From Clostridia bacterium (GTDB lineage: Bacteria > Bacillota_A > Clostridia > Oscillospirales > CAG-272), in NCBI GenBank assembly GCA_017500625.1, contig JAFVYX010000058.1, positions 1 through 8,466 on the forward strand: a DNA stretch of 8,466 nt. Reading direction: 5' to 3'. Made by a program: the position numbers and the translations under genes. The notes under the pieces are model-generated. The model was not told the DNA's origin. It worked only from the letters and a program-made list of their open reading frames with translations, and did no database searches. Positions 1 through 7,012 of the stretch are shown piece after piece; within the stretch, counting starts at the first letter, position 1, and each line of letters opens with the position of its first letter.

Positions 1-372
1 AAGGTGGCCACCGTGGCCAACTCCTGCTCGACGATGCATAAGATCCACGCCAAGACGTTCGAGAGGGCCGACTTCAGCTGTGACCGTATGAGCGAGGGCG
101 CCCTGGCGGTGCTGGACGGCGTGATCGCCTACCTTGAGGAGGCACGCGTCCGCTATCTTGAGACCAAGGACAAGGCCGACTGGCACGATATGATCCAGCT
201 TTTGCCCTCGAGCTATAACCAGATGCGTACCGTGACACTCAACTACGAGACGCTCATCAACATCTATTACGCCCGTCGGCACCACAAGCTTGCCGAGTGG
301 CACGTGCTTTGCGGCGTGATCGAGACGCTGCCGTATGCCGAGGACATGATCCTCATCAAGGAAGAAAAATAA
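1..372 (+). CDS. Conserved protein, C-terminal part; possibly ThyX-like (5' end outside window)
   Basis: The reading frame is open from the first base and ends at TAA 370-372, so only the last 123 residues are visible and the true start lies upstream; the GTG at position 4 is an internal valine. The visible part is soluble, with no membrane segment. It begins with an NSCSTMHKIHAK stretch, followed by a helix-rich section and an LLPSSYNQMRTVTLNYETL segment leading into RRHHKLAEW. From memory, this block resembles a conserved clostridial/phage family, and the 'LP-x-T-N...R...AxW' layout recalls the C-terminal half of flavin-dependent thymidylate synthase ThyX. The diagnostic ThyX motif (RHRxxSxNxxSxR) would lie upstream, so the assignment cannot be confirmed here. 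It sits 50 bases before pth in the same direction with no terminator between them, so co-transcription is likely. It is confidently a real gene; its function is tentative. Confidence 0.7.
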   Translation, partial: KVATVANSCSTMHKIHAKTFERADFSCDRMSEGALAVLDGVIAYLEEARVRYLETKDKADWHDMIQLLPSSYNQMRTVTLNYETLINIYYARRHHKLAEWHVLCGVIETLPYAEDMILIKEEK

Positions 373-377
373 CCGTG

Positions 378-417
378 GGCGGTGAGCGATCTCACCGCCT
401 TCCCTTGTGGGAAGGAG
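378..417 (+). promoter_or_regulatory. Tandem perfect hairpins in the pth leader, sequestering the Shine-Dalgarno
   Basis: In the 50-base gap before pth, GGCGGTGAG (378-386) pairs perfectly with CTCACCGCC (391-399) around a CGAT loop. Immediately after, CCTTCCC (398-404) pairs perfectly with GGGAAGG (409-415) around a TTGT loop. The two stems share only bases 398-399. The pth Shine-Dalgarno AAGGAG (412-417) lies mostly inside the 3' arm of the second stem, so folding would hide it. No T-tract follows either stem, which argues against an intrinsic terminator. A role in limiting pth translation, or coupling it to translation of the upstream gene, is inferred. Confidence 0.55.
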
Positions 418-422
418 AACGT

Positions 423-1052
423 ATGGCCGATATTTTTGAGCTGTTCCGCAGGATCGGAAGCGGGAGCCCCGAGAAAAACGCCCCCGTCACGGCGCTGGTG
501 GTGGGGCTCGGCAATCCGGGAAGCGAATATAAGAACACCCGCCACAACGCGGGCTTTTTGGCGATTGACGCCATCGCCGCCGCCGCGGGCGCGCGCGTTG
601 ACCGTGCGAAGTACAACGCCCTTGTCGGTGAGGCAACGCTCGGCGGAGTGCGGGTGCTGCTCATGAAGCCCGAGACCTTTATGAATTCGTCGGGCGATGC
701 CATTGCGCCCGCGGCCGCCTTTTATAAGATCCCGCCCGAGCGCGTCATCGTCCTTTGTGACGACATCAGCTTTGCCCCCGGGCGCTTTCGGATCCGCCGC
801 CGTGGCTCGGCGGGCGGCCACAACGGCCTCAAAAGCGTCATTGCCCGCCTGGGGAGCGAGGAGTTCCCGCGTGTGAAGATCGGCGTTGGCGAAAAGCCGC
901 GCCCCGACTATCCCCTCATCGACTGGGTGCTTGGCCACTTCTCGGAGGAGGACCGCCGCGCGATCGACGGCCGCCTTTCCGACGTTACCGATGCCGTCAC
1001 GATGATCGTGCGCGGCGAGTGTGAGGCGGCGATGAACCGCTATTCGAGGTAA
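423..1052 (+). CDS. pth: Peptidyl-tRNA hydrolase
   Basis: This 209-residue cytoplasmic enzyme cleaves the ester bond of peptidyl-tRNAs released by premature termination, recycling tRNA. All family hallmarks are present: GLGNPGSEY with Asn31, NTRHNAGF with the catalytic His41, KPETFMNSSG with Met87-Asn88, CDD with Asp113 and GSAGGHNG with Asn134. By alignment in mind these match E. coli Asn10, His20, Met67-Asn68, Asp93 and Asn114. The ATG at 423 is chosen because AAGGAG (412-417) lies 5 nt upstream; a longer reading frame to 297 has no such signal and overlaps the previous gene. This start gives about 22 residues before the conserved core (MADIFELFRRIGSGSPEKN), more than in E. coli Pth. The stop is 4 nt from the mfd start, so the two are almost certainly co-transcribed and probably translationally coupled. 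An RBS-burying hairpin precedes the gene. Confidence 0.97.
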   Translation: MADIFELFRRIGSGSPEKNAPVTALVVGLGNPGSEYKNTRHNAGFLAIDAIAAAAGARVDRAKYNALVGEATLGGVRVLLMKPETFMNSSGDAIAPAAAFYKIPPERVIVLCDDISFAPGRFRIRRRGSAGGHNGLKSVIARLGSEEFPRVKIGVGEKPRPDYPLIDWVLGHFSEEDRRAIDGRLSDVTDAVTMIVRGECEAAMNRYSR

Positions 1053-1056
1053 CGCT

Positions 1057-4000
1057 GTGTCGCTGCGTATCCGCGCGCTTCTTGAGCTGCGCGAGGTGCG
1101 GGAGCTGCTGGCCGCGCTCCCCGAGGAGGGCAAGCGGAGTGAGCCGCGTGCCCTGGCGGTGTCGGGCCTGCCCGCCCCCGTCCTTGAGCTGCTGGCTGCC
1201 GAGGCGGCCCGCCGCCTGCGGGGGGACGGAGCGCCGCTCCTTACCGTCGTGCGCGATGCCGCCGCCGCCCGCCGCGTCCTTGATGCGATGACGGCGCGGG
1301 GGCTTTCGGCCGCCGTCTACCCCGCCCGCGAGTTCGTTTTGTATCACGTTACCGCCTCGCACGACGATGAGCGCCGCCGTCTTTCGGTGCTGTCGGCCCT
1401 TGCGTCGCGTGGGCTTGACGCCGTCATCACCACGCCCGAGGCGCTCCTTCAGTACACCATGCCCCGCGCGCGCCTGGCCGAGCGCACGCTCACGCTTCGC
1501 CTCGGGGACACCCTCACGCCCGAGGCGCTGTGCCGCGTTCTTGCGGCCTCGGGCTACCTTTCGGTCACCACCGTGGAGGGGGCGGGGCAGTTTGCCCACC
1601 GCGGCGGCATCGTTGACTTCTCGGCCGACGGCACACAGCCGCCCGTGCGCGTCGAGTTCTTTGGGGACGAGGTCGACCGCATCGGCTCCTTTGATCCCCT
1701 GACCCAGCGCCTTCTCGAGCCGCTCGACGCGGTTGCCGTGTTTCCGACGCGTGAGGTCATCGCCGATGCCGAGGCGCGCGAGCGCATTCGCCGTGACGTC
1801 ACCGCCCGCCGCACCGCCGCCAAGGACGAGAAGGTGCGTGAGCTGCTCTCGGCGGAGCTTGCCGTCCTCGCCTCGGGGCACGAGCTGACCTTTGCCGACA
1901 AGTACGTGAACACCGTCTATCCCGAGGGAGAGACGCTGCTTTCCTATCTTGACGGGGAAAAGGCGCCCGTCTATTTCATCAACTACACCGACCTTGCCCC
2001 CGCTCTTGAGGGGCGCGCCGCCGCCGCCGAGGAGGCCGCCCTCATCGCCGAGGGCGCCCTGCCGCGCGGCTATGCCTCGTCGGCCCCCGCCTCGGCGCTC
2101 GGCGCGTACCTTACACGGCACGCCGCCCTCTACGGCAGCACCTTTTCGTCGCCCCCCTCGGGCCTGCGCCTCGGGGGACTTTACGGCGTCTCCTGCCGCC
2201 GCACCGTTGCGTACGGCGATAAGGAGAGCTTGCTCCTTGGCGACCTTACCGACTACGCCGACAAGGGCTACCGCGTGATCCTCGAGTGTCGCTCACACGC
2301 CGAGATGACCGAGCGCTATACCGCCCTCGCGGAGCGCGGTCTTACCGTCCGTATGGCCGCAGGAGAGGAGACCCCCCTGCCCGTGGCGGGCGAGGTCCTG
2401 CTCACCGACACCACCGAGGGGGAGGGCTTTGAGCTTCCCACCGTGCGCCTTTGCGTCCTCTCGCTCACAAGCGAGGAGAGCGCCGCGCTCCGCCGCCGTC
2501 GCCGCACGCGCTTTACGGGCAAAAAAAGCGGCGCGGGTGAAAAAATACTCTCGTACGCCGAGCTTCACGAGGGCGATTACGTCGTCCACGCGGCGCACGG
2601 CATCGGCCGCTTCCTCGGTATGGAGACGCTCACGGTGGACGGCGTGGCCGCCGACTATATCACCCTGCAATACGCGGGGCAGGAAAAGCTCTTTCTCCGT
2701 GCCGATAAGCTGGAGATGGTCTCGCGCTATATCGGTGCCCACAGCGATGACGGCACCGTCCGCCTTTCCAAGATCGGCGGAGGCGAATGGGGGCGCGCCA
2801 AGGCCCGTGCCAAGGCCGCCGCGCGCGATATGGCCAAGGAGCTGCTCGCGCTCTACGCCAAGCGCGAGAGGACGGAGGGCTACGCCTTCCCGCCCGAGGG
2901 CGACCTTGAGCGTGAGTTCGCCGCCTCGTTTGAGTACGAGGAGACCGAGCCGCAGACCGTGGCGATCGAGGAGATCGCCCGCGATATGGAGCGCCCCGTG
3001 CCGATGGACCGCCTGCTTTGCGGTGACGTCGGCTTTGGTAAGACCGAGGTGGCCCTGCGCGCCGCCTTCCGCGCCGCCGTGGCGGGGAAGCAGGTGGCGA
3101 TCCTTGTGCCCACCACCATTCTCGCGCTTCAGCACTACAACACCATTCTCTCGCGTACGCGCGGCTATCCCATAAACGTTGAGATGCTCAGCCGCTTCCG
3201 CAAGCCCGCCGAGCAAAAGCGCATTCTCCGCCGTCTCGAGCGCGGGGAGATCGACATCATCGTCGGCACCCACGCCCTGCTCGGCAAGGGCGTTATTTTC
3301 CGCGACCTTGGGCTTCTTATCGTCGATGAGGAGCAGCGCTTCGGCGTCGGTCAAAAGGAGCGCATCAAGCAGATGGCCGCGGGGGTGGACGTCCTCACGC
3401 TCACGGCAACGCCCATTCCGCGCACGCTCAATATGGCGATGAACGGCATTCGCGATATGTCGATCCTCGACGAGGCGCCCGCCGACCGCTCGCCCGTCAC
3501 CACCTTCGTTATGGAGCACGACGACCTGATGATCGCCGAGGCGATGCGCCGTGAGCTTTCGCGCGGCGGACAGGTCTTGTATCTCTACAACCGCACCGAC
3601 ACCATCTACCGCGTGGCCGAGAGGATCCGTGGGGCCCTGCCCGAGGCCCGCATTGCCGTCGGTCACGGCGGTATGGACCGTGAGGAGCTGGAGGACATCT
3701 GGCAGGCGCTCGTTTTGGGCGAGGTCGATATCCTCGTCTGCACCACGATCATCGAAACGGGCGTCGACCTTCCGAACGCCAATACCCTCATCATTGAGGA
3801 CGCCGACCGCCTGGGCCTTGCCCAGCTCCACCAGCTGCGCGGCCGCGTGGGCCGCGGGGCGCGCCGCGCCTATGCCTACTGCACCTACCGCCCTGGCAAG
3901 GCCCTCTCCGAGATCGCCGAAAAGCGCCTCGGCGCGATCCGCGAGTACGCCGAGTTCGGCGCGGGCTTCCGCATTGCCCTGCGCGATCTTGAGATCCGTG

Positions 4001-4578
4001 GCGCCGGCAACCTTCTGGGCGCCGAGCAGCACGGCCACATCGACAGCGTCGGCTACGATCTGTACGTCCGTCTGCTTGCCGAGGCGGTGGCCGAGGAGCA
4101 GGGCGCGCCGACCGTGGAGACCCCCACCGCCACCGTCGATATCAAGGTGAGCGCCTACCTGCCCGAGAGCTATATCTCCTCGTCGGCCCACCGCATCGAG
4201 ATGTACAAAAAGCTCATTCTCATCGCCACGGAGGCCGACCGCGCCGACGTGCTTGACGAGCTGTACGACCGCTTCGGTGAGCCGCCTGCCCCTGTCCTTT
4301 CGCTTCTGGACGTGGCGCTCTGCCGCTCGGTGGCGACACGTACGGGCATTGAGCGCGTCGAGTGGCGGGGAGACACCCTGCGCTTCACCTTTCCCACGCC
4401 CTGCCTTGAGGCCTGGGTCGAGGCGTTTGCCGCCTACCCGACGCTCCGCATGACGGGCACGCCCCCCTTCGTTACCTACCGCCTCTCACCGCACGAGGAC
4501 GTGACCGCCACGGCGCTCTCGATCCTTCTTTCGTACGAAAAGGGACTGCCAAGCCAAGAAAATATCGAAAAAATGTAA
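1057..4578 (+). CDS. mfd: Transcription-repair coupling factor (Mfd)
   Basis: This 1173-residue ATP-dependent DNA translocase displaces RNA polymerase stalled at lesions and recruits UvrA for nucleotide excision repair. Domains in order: an N-terminal UvrB-like region without a functional Walker A (about 1-330, with the GQFAHRGGIVDF block); a linker with five consecutive arginines (479-483); the CarD-like RNA polymerase interaction domain (about 505-565, GDYVVHAAHGIGRF); the translocase core with Walker A GDVGFGKT (656-663), DEEQ box (757-760), TATPIPRT (783-790) and motif VI QLRGRVGRG (926-934); then the C-terminal TRCF domain (about 1030-1130, YLPESYISSSAHRIEMYKKL). Length is normal for the family (E. 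coli 1148). The start is GTG at 1057, preceded by GAGG at 1046-1049 with 7 nt spacing, inside the end of pth. The pth-mfd order is common in Bacillota. The gene appears intact. Confidence 0.98.
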   Translation: MSLRIRALLELREVRELLAALPEEGKRSEPRALAVSGLPAPVLELLAAEAARRLRGDGAPLLTVVRDAAAARRVLDAMTARGLSAAVYPAREFVLYHVTASHDDERRRLSVLSALASRGLDAVITTPEALLQYTMPRARLAERTLTLRLGDTLTPEALCRVLAASGYLSVTTVEGAGQFAHRGGIVDFSADGTQPPVRVEFFGDEVDRIGSFDPLTQRLLEPLDAVAVFPTREVIADAEARERIRRDVTARRTAAKDEKVRELLSAELAVLASGHELTFADKYVNTVYPEGETLLSYLDGEKAPVYFINYTDLAPALEGRAAAAEEAALIAEGALPRGYASSAPASALGAYLTRHAALYGSTFSSPPSGLRLGGLYGVSCRRTVAYGDKESLLLGDLTDYADKGYRVILECRSHAEMTERYTALAERGLTVRMAAGEETPLPVAGEVLLTDTTEGEGFELPTVRLCVLSLTSEESAALRRRRRTRFTGKKSGAGEKILSYAELHEGDYVVHAAHGIGRFLGMETLTVDGVAADYITLQYAGQEKLFLRADKLEMVSRYIGAHSDDGTVRLSKIGGGEWGRAKARAKAAARDMAKELLALYAKRERTEGYAFPPEGDLEREFAASFEYEETEPQTVAIEEIARDMERPVPMDRLLCGDVGFGKTEVALRAAFRAAVAGKQVAILVPTTILALQHYNTILSRTRGYPINVEMLSRFRKPAEQKRILRRLERGEIDIIVGTHALLGKGVIFRDLGLLIVDEEQRFGVGQKERIKQMAAGVDVLTLTATPIPRTLNMAMNGIRDMSILDEAPADRSPVTTFVMEHDDLMIAEAMRRELSRGGQVLYLYNRTDTIYRVAERIRGALPEARIAVGHGGMDREELEDIWQALVLGEVDILVCTTIIETGVDLPNANTLIIEDADRLGLAQLHQLRGRVGRGARRAYAYCTYRPGKALSEIAEKRLGAIREYAEFGAGFRIALRDLEIRGAGNLLGAEQHGHIDSVGYDLYVRLLAEAVAEEQGAPTVETPTATVDIKVSAYLPESYISSSAHRIEMYKKLILIATEADRADVLDELYDRFGEPPAPVLSLLDVALCRSVATRTGIERVEWRGDTLRFTFPTPCLEAWVEAFAAYPTLRMTGTPPFVTYRLSPHEDVTATALSILLSYEKGLPSQENIEKM

Positions 4579-4590
4579 AGGAAACCTTCC

Positions 4591-5775
4591 ATGACAAAGA
4601 CAAAAAAAGCGCCCATCACCCCGAAAGCCAAGGCGATCCTCATGGCCACGGTGGCACTCCTTCTCGTGGCGGCGATCGTTACGACCACCGTGCTTCTCCT
4701 CGTCCCGAAGAACCCCGTCCTCTCCTACGGCGGCCTGACCGTGACGAGCGAGATGTACAACCTCTGGTTCTCGATCGCCAAGACCGACGTTATGGCAAAG
4801 TACGGCCTCAAAAGCTATGAGGACAACGCCACCACGTGGGACTCCCCGAGCGAGGTCGAGGGCAAGACCTGGGGGGAGCTTGTGACCGAGGAGGTCGATC
4901 GCTCGATCCGCCTGCGCCTTGTTGCCGCCGCGATGTACGATGCTCTGGGGCTTGGTACGGCACGCGCGCAGAAGGAGATCGTGAACGCCTACGCGGATTC
5001 GGTGCTGGAGCTGAAGGCGGGCGGCGACAAGGACGCCCTCGGCGCCCTTTGCGAGAGGTACGGCACCACCGTGCGTGCCATCAAGAGATGCGCGGCGCTG
5101 GACGTCAAGGCCGAGCTTTTGTACGAGTACCTCGCCAACCGTACGGGCGGCGGCCTCTCGAACACCGAGATGCACACCTTCTACGTCAACAATTACGGTC
5201 GCTTCAAGGTGGTCTACCTCAACAAGACCGTCCGTGGCGAAATGGTGGACGGCAAGCGTGAGGAGGTCACTCTCACCGAGGCCGAGCGTGCCAACACCGC
5301 GAAGTGGGATACCGAGCTTGCGGCCTACCTTGAGGGGGGCGCCAAGGAGGGAGAGATGACCGTCGAGATCTTTGAGACCTACCTCAAAAACTCGCACGAG
5401 CAGCTGCACGCGGAGAGCGGCTATCCCGACGGGCTTTACACCTCGCGCTATATCAACCTGCGTGACGTCAACGTTCTTGAGAACGAGGTCGTTGAGGAGA
5501 TCGGCTACCTCAAGGAGGGCGAGCTTGTGCGTGTCGAGACGGCGGGCGGTGTCCGCTATATCTACGGCTATCCTCTCCTTACCGCCCCCTACAACAACGC
5601 CGCCTTCCAAGAGTTTTTCCTGAACTTCCACGCCGCCTGCGCCGCCTACACGCTGGCCAACCGCGCCGCTGCTACGCTTGGCGAGGTCAAAACGCACGAG
5701 GAGAATATGGGCACCGACCTCATCTACACGATCCCTCCGAACCTTCTCCTCGATTTCTGCGCGGTTGTCAATTAA
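4591..5775 (+). CDS. Membrane-anchored SurA/PrsA-like foldase candidate with degenerate parvulin region
   Basis: This 394-residue protein has a Lys-rich cytoplasmic start (TKTKKAPITPKAK), one hydrophobic segment at about 16-38 and a long extracytoplasmic part. There is no lipobox cysteine at the end of the hydrophobic segment, so it is probably an uncleaved anchor rather than a PrsA lipoprotein. After the membrane, LSYGGLTVTSEMYNLWFS resembles the 'G..v....f' opening of SurA N-terminal chaperone domains. The section from FKVVYLNK (about 207) to GYLKEGELVRVETAGGVRYIYGYPLL (split around 305-330) resembles the first and last strands of a parvulin prolyl isomerase domain, with an atypical middle. 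SurA/PrsA-like genes commonly follow mfd in clostridia, which supports the assignment. AAGGAA (4578-4583) gives 7 nt spacing to the ATG, and the gap to mfd is 12 nt. Expected role: folding of secreted proteins. Isomerase activity is doubtful. Confidence 0.65.
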   Translation: MTKTKKAPITPKAKAILMATVALLLVAAIVTTTVLLLVPKNPVLSYGGLTVTSEMYNLWFSIAKTDVMAKYGLKSYEDNATTWDSPSEVEGKTWGELVTEEVDRSIRLRLVAAAMYDALGLGTARAQKEIVNAYADSVLELKAGGDKDALGALCERYGTTVRAIKRCAALDVKAELLYEYLANRTGGGLSNTEMHTFYVNNYGRFKVVYLNKTVRGEMVDGKREEVTLTEAERANTAKWDTELAAYLEGGAKEGEMTVEIFETYLKNSHEQLHAESGYPDGLYTSRYINLRDVNVLENEVVEEIGYLKEGELVRVETAGGVRYIYGYPLLTAPYNNAAFQEFFLNFHAACAAYTLANRAAATLGEVKTHEENMGTDLIYTIPPNLLLDFCAVVN

Positions 5776-5787
5776 CGCCATAAGGCC

Positions 5788-5803
5788 CCTTTAAGAAAGG
5801 AGG
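5788..5803 (+). promoter_or_regulatory. Strong Shine-Dalgarno of the TetR gene within a small dyad
   Basis: AAAGGAGGTG (5796-5805) is a near-perfect ribosome binding site, with GGAGG 9 nt before the GTG at 5813; it decides that start. CCTTT (5788-5792) and AAAGG (5796-5800) form a 5-bp inverted repeat around AAG, partly covering the site. The dyad could be a weak RNA hairpin or an operator half-site pair for the TetR protein itself; neither can be established from one sequence. I found no convincing -35/-10 pair in this 37-base gap. Confidence 0.4.
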
Positions 5804-5812
5804 TGGACCGTC

Positions 5813-6382
5813 GTGTCGTCCTTCACAAGACAAGCCATTATGGATTCCTTTTTGCGCCTTCTCGAGCGCAAGCCCTTCCCGAAGATCACCGTCCGCGATA
5901 TCGTAGAGGAATGCGGCGTCAACCGTACCACCTTCTATTATTATTATCAGGACATCTATGCGATCGTTGAGGATCTGGTCGCCTCGGCCCTCTCGCCCTA
6001 CGTCGCCGCGCTTTCGGGCAGCGTTTCCCCTGCCGATCTGCGCGATGCGCGTGATTTTGCCACGATGCACCGCCGGTCGCTTTTGGGGCTTTACACCTCG
6101 CTCGGGCACGAGGAAACGCGGCGCTACGTTTTCGCCGTGCTGGACGCGCCTCTTTACGCCTTCATCGAAAGGAATGCCGAGGGGCTCACGATCGCCGCGC
6201 CGCGCTTCCGCTCGGCGTTTCTCCTTCTGCGGGAGACGCTCTTTGGGGTGCTTGGCCTCTTTTTGCGCGGTGAGCTTTCCGAGGAGGGGGGCTTCCCGCT
6301 GACCGTCACGGGCGGTACCGTCCGCCGTTTTCTCGAACGCATTGCCAATAACGAAGCCGAGGGAGGAGTACCTCATGGATAA
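5813..6382 (+). CDS. TetR/AcrR-family transcriptional regulator (TetR_C_7-like)
   Basis: This 189-residue DNA-binding regulator has its TetR helix-turn-helix at about 22-46: PFPKITVRDIVEECGVNRTTFYYYYQD, read in two parts as the first helix pair ITVRDIVEECGV and the recognition helix NRTTFYYYYQD. The C-terminal part is all-helical and fits the small Bacillota group with a TetR_C_7-type ligand domain (RRSLLGLYTSLGHEETRRYVF onwards), related in style to DhaS-type regulators. The start is GTG at 5813, fixed by the strong upstream GGAGG. The gene follows the foldase candidate by 37 nt and overlaps the next gene, the DUF308 membrane protein, by 8 nt. That arrangement suggests it controls its own mini-operon. 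The ligand is unknown and no operator is proven. Confidence 0.9.
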   Translation: MSSFTRQAIMDSFLRLLERKPFPKITVRDIVEECGVNRTTFYYYYQDIYAIVEDLVASALSPYVAALSGSVSPADLRDARDFATMHRRSLLGLYTSLGHEETRRYVFAVLDAPLYAFIERNAEGLTIAAPRFRSAFLLLRETLFGVLGLFLRGELSEEGGFPLTVTGGTVRRFLERIANNEAEGGVPHG

Positions 6383-6965
6383 ACGTCAGGAAAGCATCGT
6401 TATGACCGCCAAGGTCTTTTCTCTGGCCGTTTCGGGCCTTGTGCTGGTCTTTGGGATTCTGATGGCCACGATCCCCGAGGAAATGGGGAAGGCGCTCTGC
6501 CTCTCGCTTGGCATTCTGTGCCTGCTGATTGCCACCGCCAAGATCTTTGGCTATTTCTCGAACGACCTCTATCGCATCGCCTTTCAGTTCGACTTTGCGG
6601 GCGGGTGCGTGGTCGCTCTCTTCGGCCTATTGCTTCTCATCGCCCCTGCGGTGATGATCCCGCGCCTCGGCACGGCCGTGGCGATCTACGTGCTGGTCGA
6701 CGGCCTTGTGCGCGTCCAGACCGCCATCGATGCCCAGCGCTTCGGAATGCCGTATTGGTACCTTCTGCTGATCGGCGCCGTGCTTCTCGTTGGCGGTGCG
6801 GCCGTCATCTTCTTCCTCGCCCTGCCGTATCACCGCGTGCTGTTCACGGGTATTTTGATGATCGCCGATGCCTTCCTCAGCGTCATCGTCACGATGTACA
6901 CCGTGCGCGTCCGCGTCAGGAAAACGCGCCGCGATGCCGACTTTGACCTGCCCCCCGAGCTGTGA
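6375..6965 (+). CDS. DUF308 / HdeD-like six-helix membrane protein
   Basis: This 196-residue integral membrane protein has six hydrophobic segments at about 11-33, 38-60, 70-93, 98-118, 127-150 and 154-177, followed by a basic cytoplasmic tail (VRVRVRKTRRD) and an acidic end. The paired-helix pattern with short polar turns, and phrases such as LLLIAPAVMIPRLGTAVAIYVL-like helix pairs, match DUF308, the family of E. coli HdeD (acid resistance). The molecular function of the clostridial members is not known. The ATG at 6375 is supported by GGAGGAG (6362-6368) at 6 nt spacing and overlaps the TetR stop (ATGGATAA), implying translational coupling. A longer frame to 6342 relies on a non-standard start without a ribosome site. 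The gene is the last before the terminator at 6971-7012. Confidence 0.85.
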   Translation: MDKRQESIVMTAKVFSLAVSGLVLVFGILMATIPEEMGKALCLSLGILCLLIATAKIFGYFSNDLYRIAFQFDFAGGCVVALFGLLLLIAPAVMIPRLGTAVAIYVLVDGLVRVQTAIDAQRFGMPYWYLLLIGAVLLVGGAAVIFFLALPYHRVLFTGILMIADAFLSVIVTMYTVRVRVRKTRRDADFDLPPEL

Positions 6966-6970
6966 GCCAC

Positions 6971-7012
6971 AAAAAAAGAGGCGCTCTGCAAAGCAGAGCG
7001 CCTCTTTTTTTT
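6971..7012. terminator. Bidirectional intrinsic terminator between convergent genes
   Basis: GAGGCGCTCTGC (6978-6989) pairs perfectly with GCAGAGCGCCTC (6993-7004) around an AAA loop, giving a 12-bp GC-rich stem. Seven A precede the stem and eight T follow it, so it works as an intrinsic terminator in both directions. Reading rightwards it ends the block finishing with the DUF308 gene, whose stop is 5 nt earlier. Reading leftwards it ends mnmA; the last two T of the tract belong to the mnmA stop codon. Confidence 0.95.

Noticed and set aside
378..415. The pth leader hairpins as an intrinsic terminator
   Set aside because: Neither stem is followed by a T-rich tract, and the second stem contains the ribosome site of the next gene.
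267..1133. A 288-codon open frame antisense to pth
   Set aside because: In register with pth, no recognisable domain and no ribosome site; explained by codon bias.
997..2121. A 374-codon open frame antisense to the start of mfd
   Set aside because: Same in-register shadow effect; no motifs, and it crosses the pth/mfd junction.
2521..2527. A7 run in mfd as a programmed slippage or frameshift site
   Set aside because: The run is out of phase for a -1 X XXY YYZ site, has no obvious stimulator, and encodes ordinary lysines in a linker before the CarD-like domain.
2293..4191. A 632-codon open frame antisense to mfd
   Set aside because: It is codon-aligned with mfd. In-register antisense stops require sense codons TTA, CTA or TCA, which this GC-rich gene avoids. 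It has no family resemblance and low-complexity Gly/Ala/Arg/His-rich content.
4602..4608. A7 run in codons 4-6 of the foldase candidate as a phase-variation switch
   Set aside because: Seven bases is short for a contingency tract, and lysines there are expected before the membrane anchor.
4486..5781. A 431-codon open frame antisense to the foldase candidate
   Set aside because: In register with the sense gene, which has a ribosome site, a membrane anchor and operon context; the antisense product resembles nothing.
5765..5794. TTGTCA followed by TTTAA as a promoter for the TetR gene
   Set aside because: The -35 is acceptable but the -10 region (CCTTTA or CTTTAA) is poor at 17-18 base spacing; co-transcription from upstream explains the layout better.
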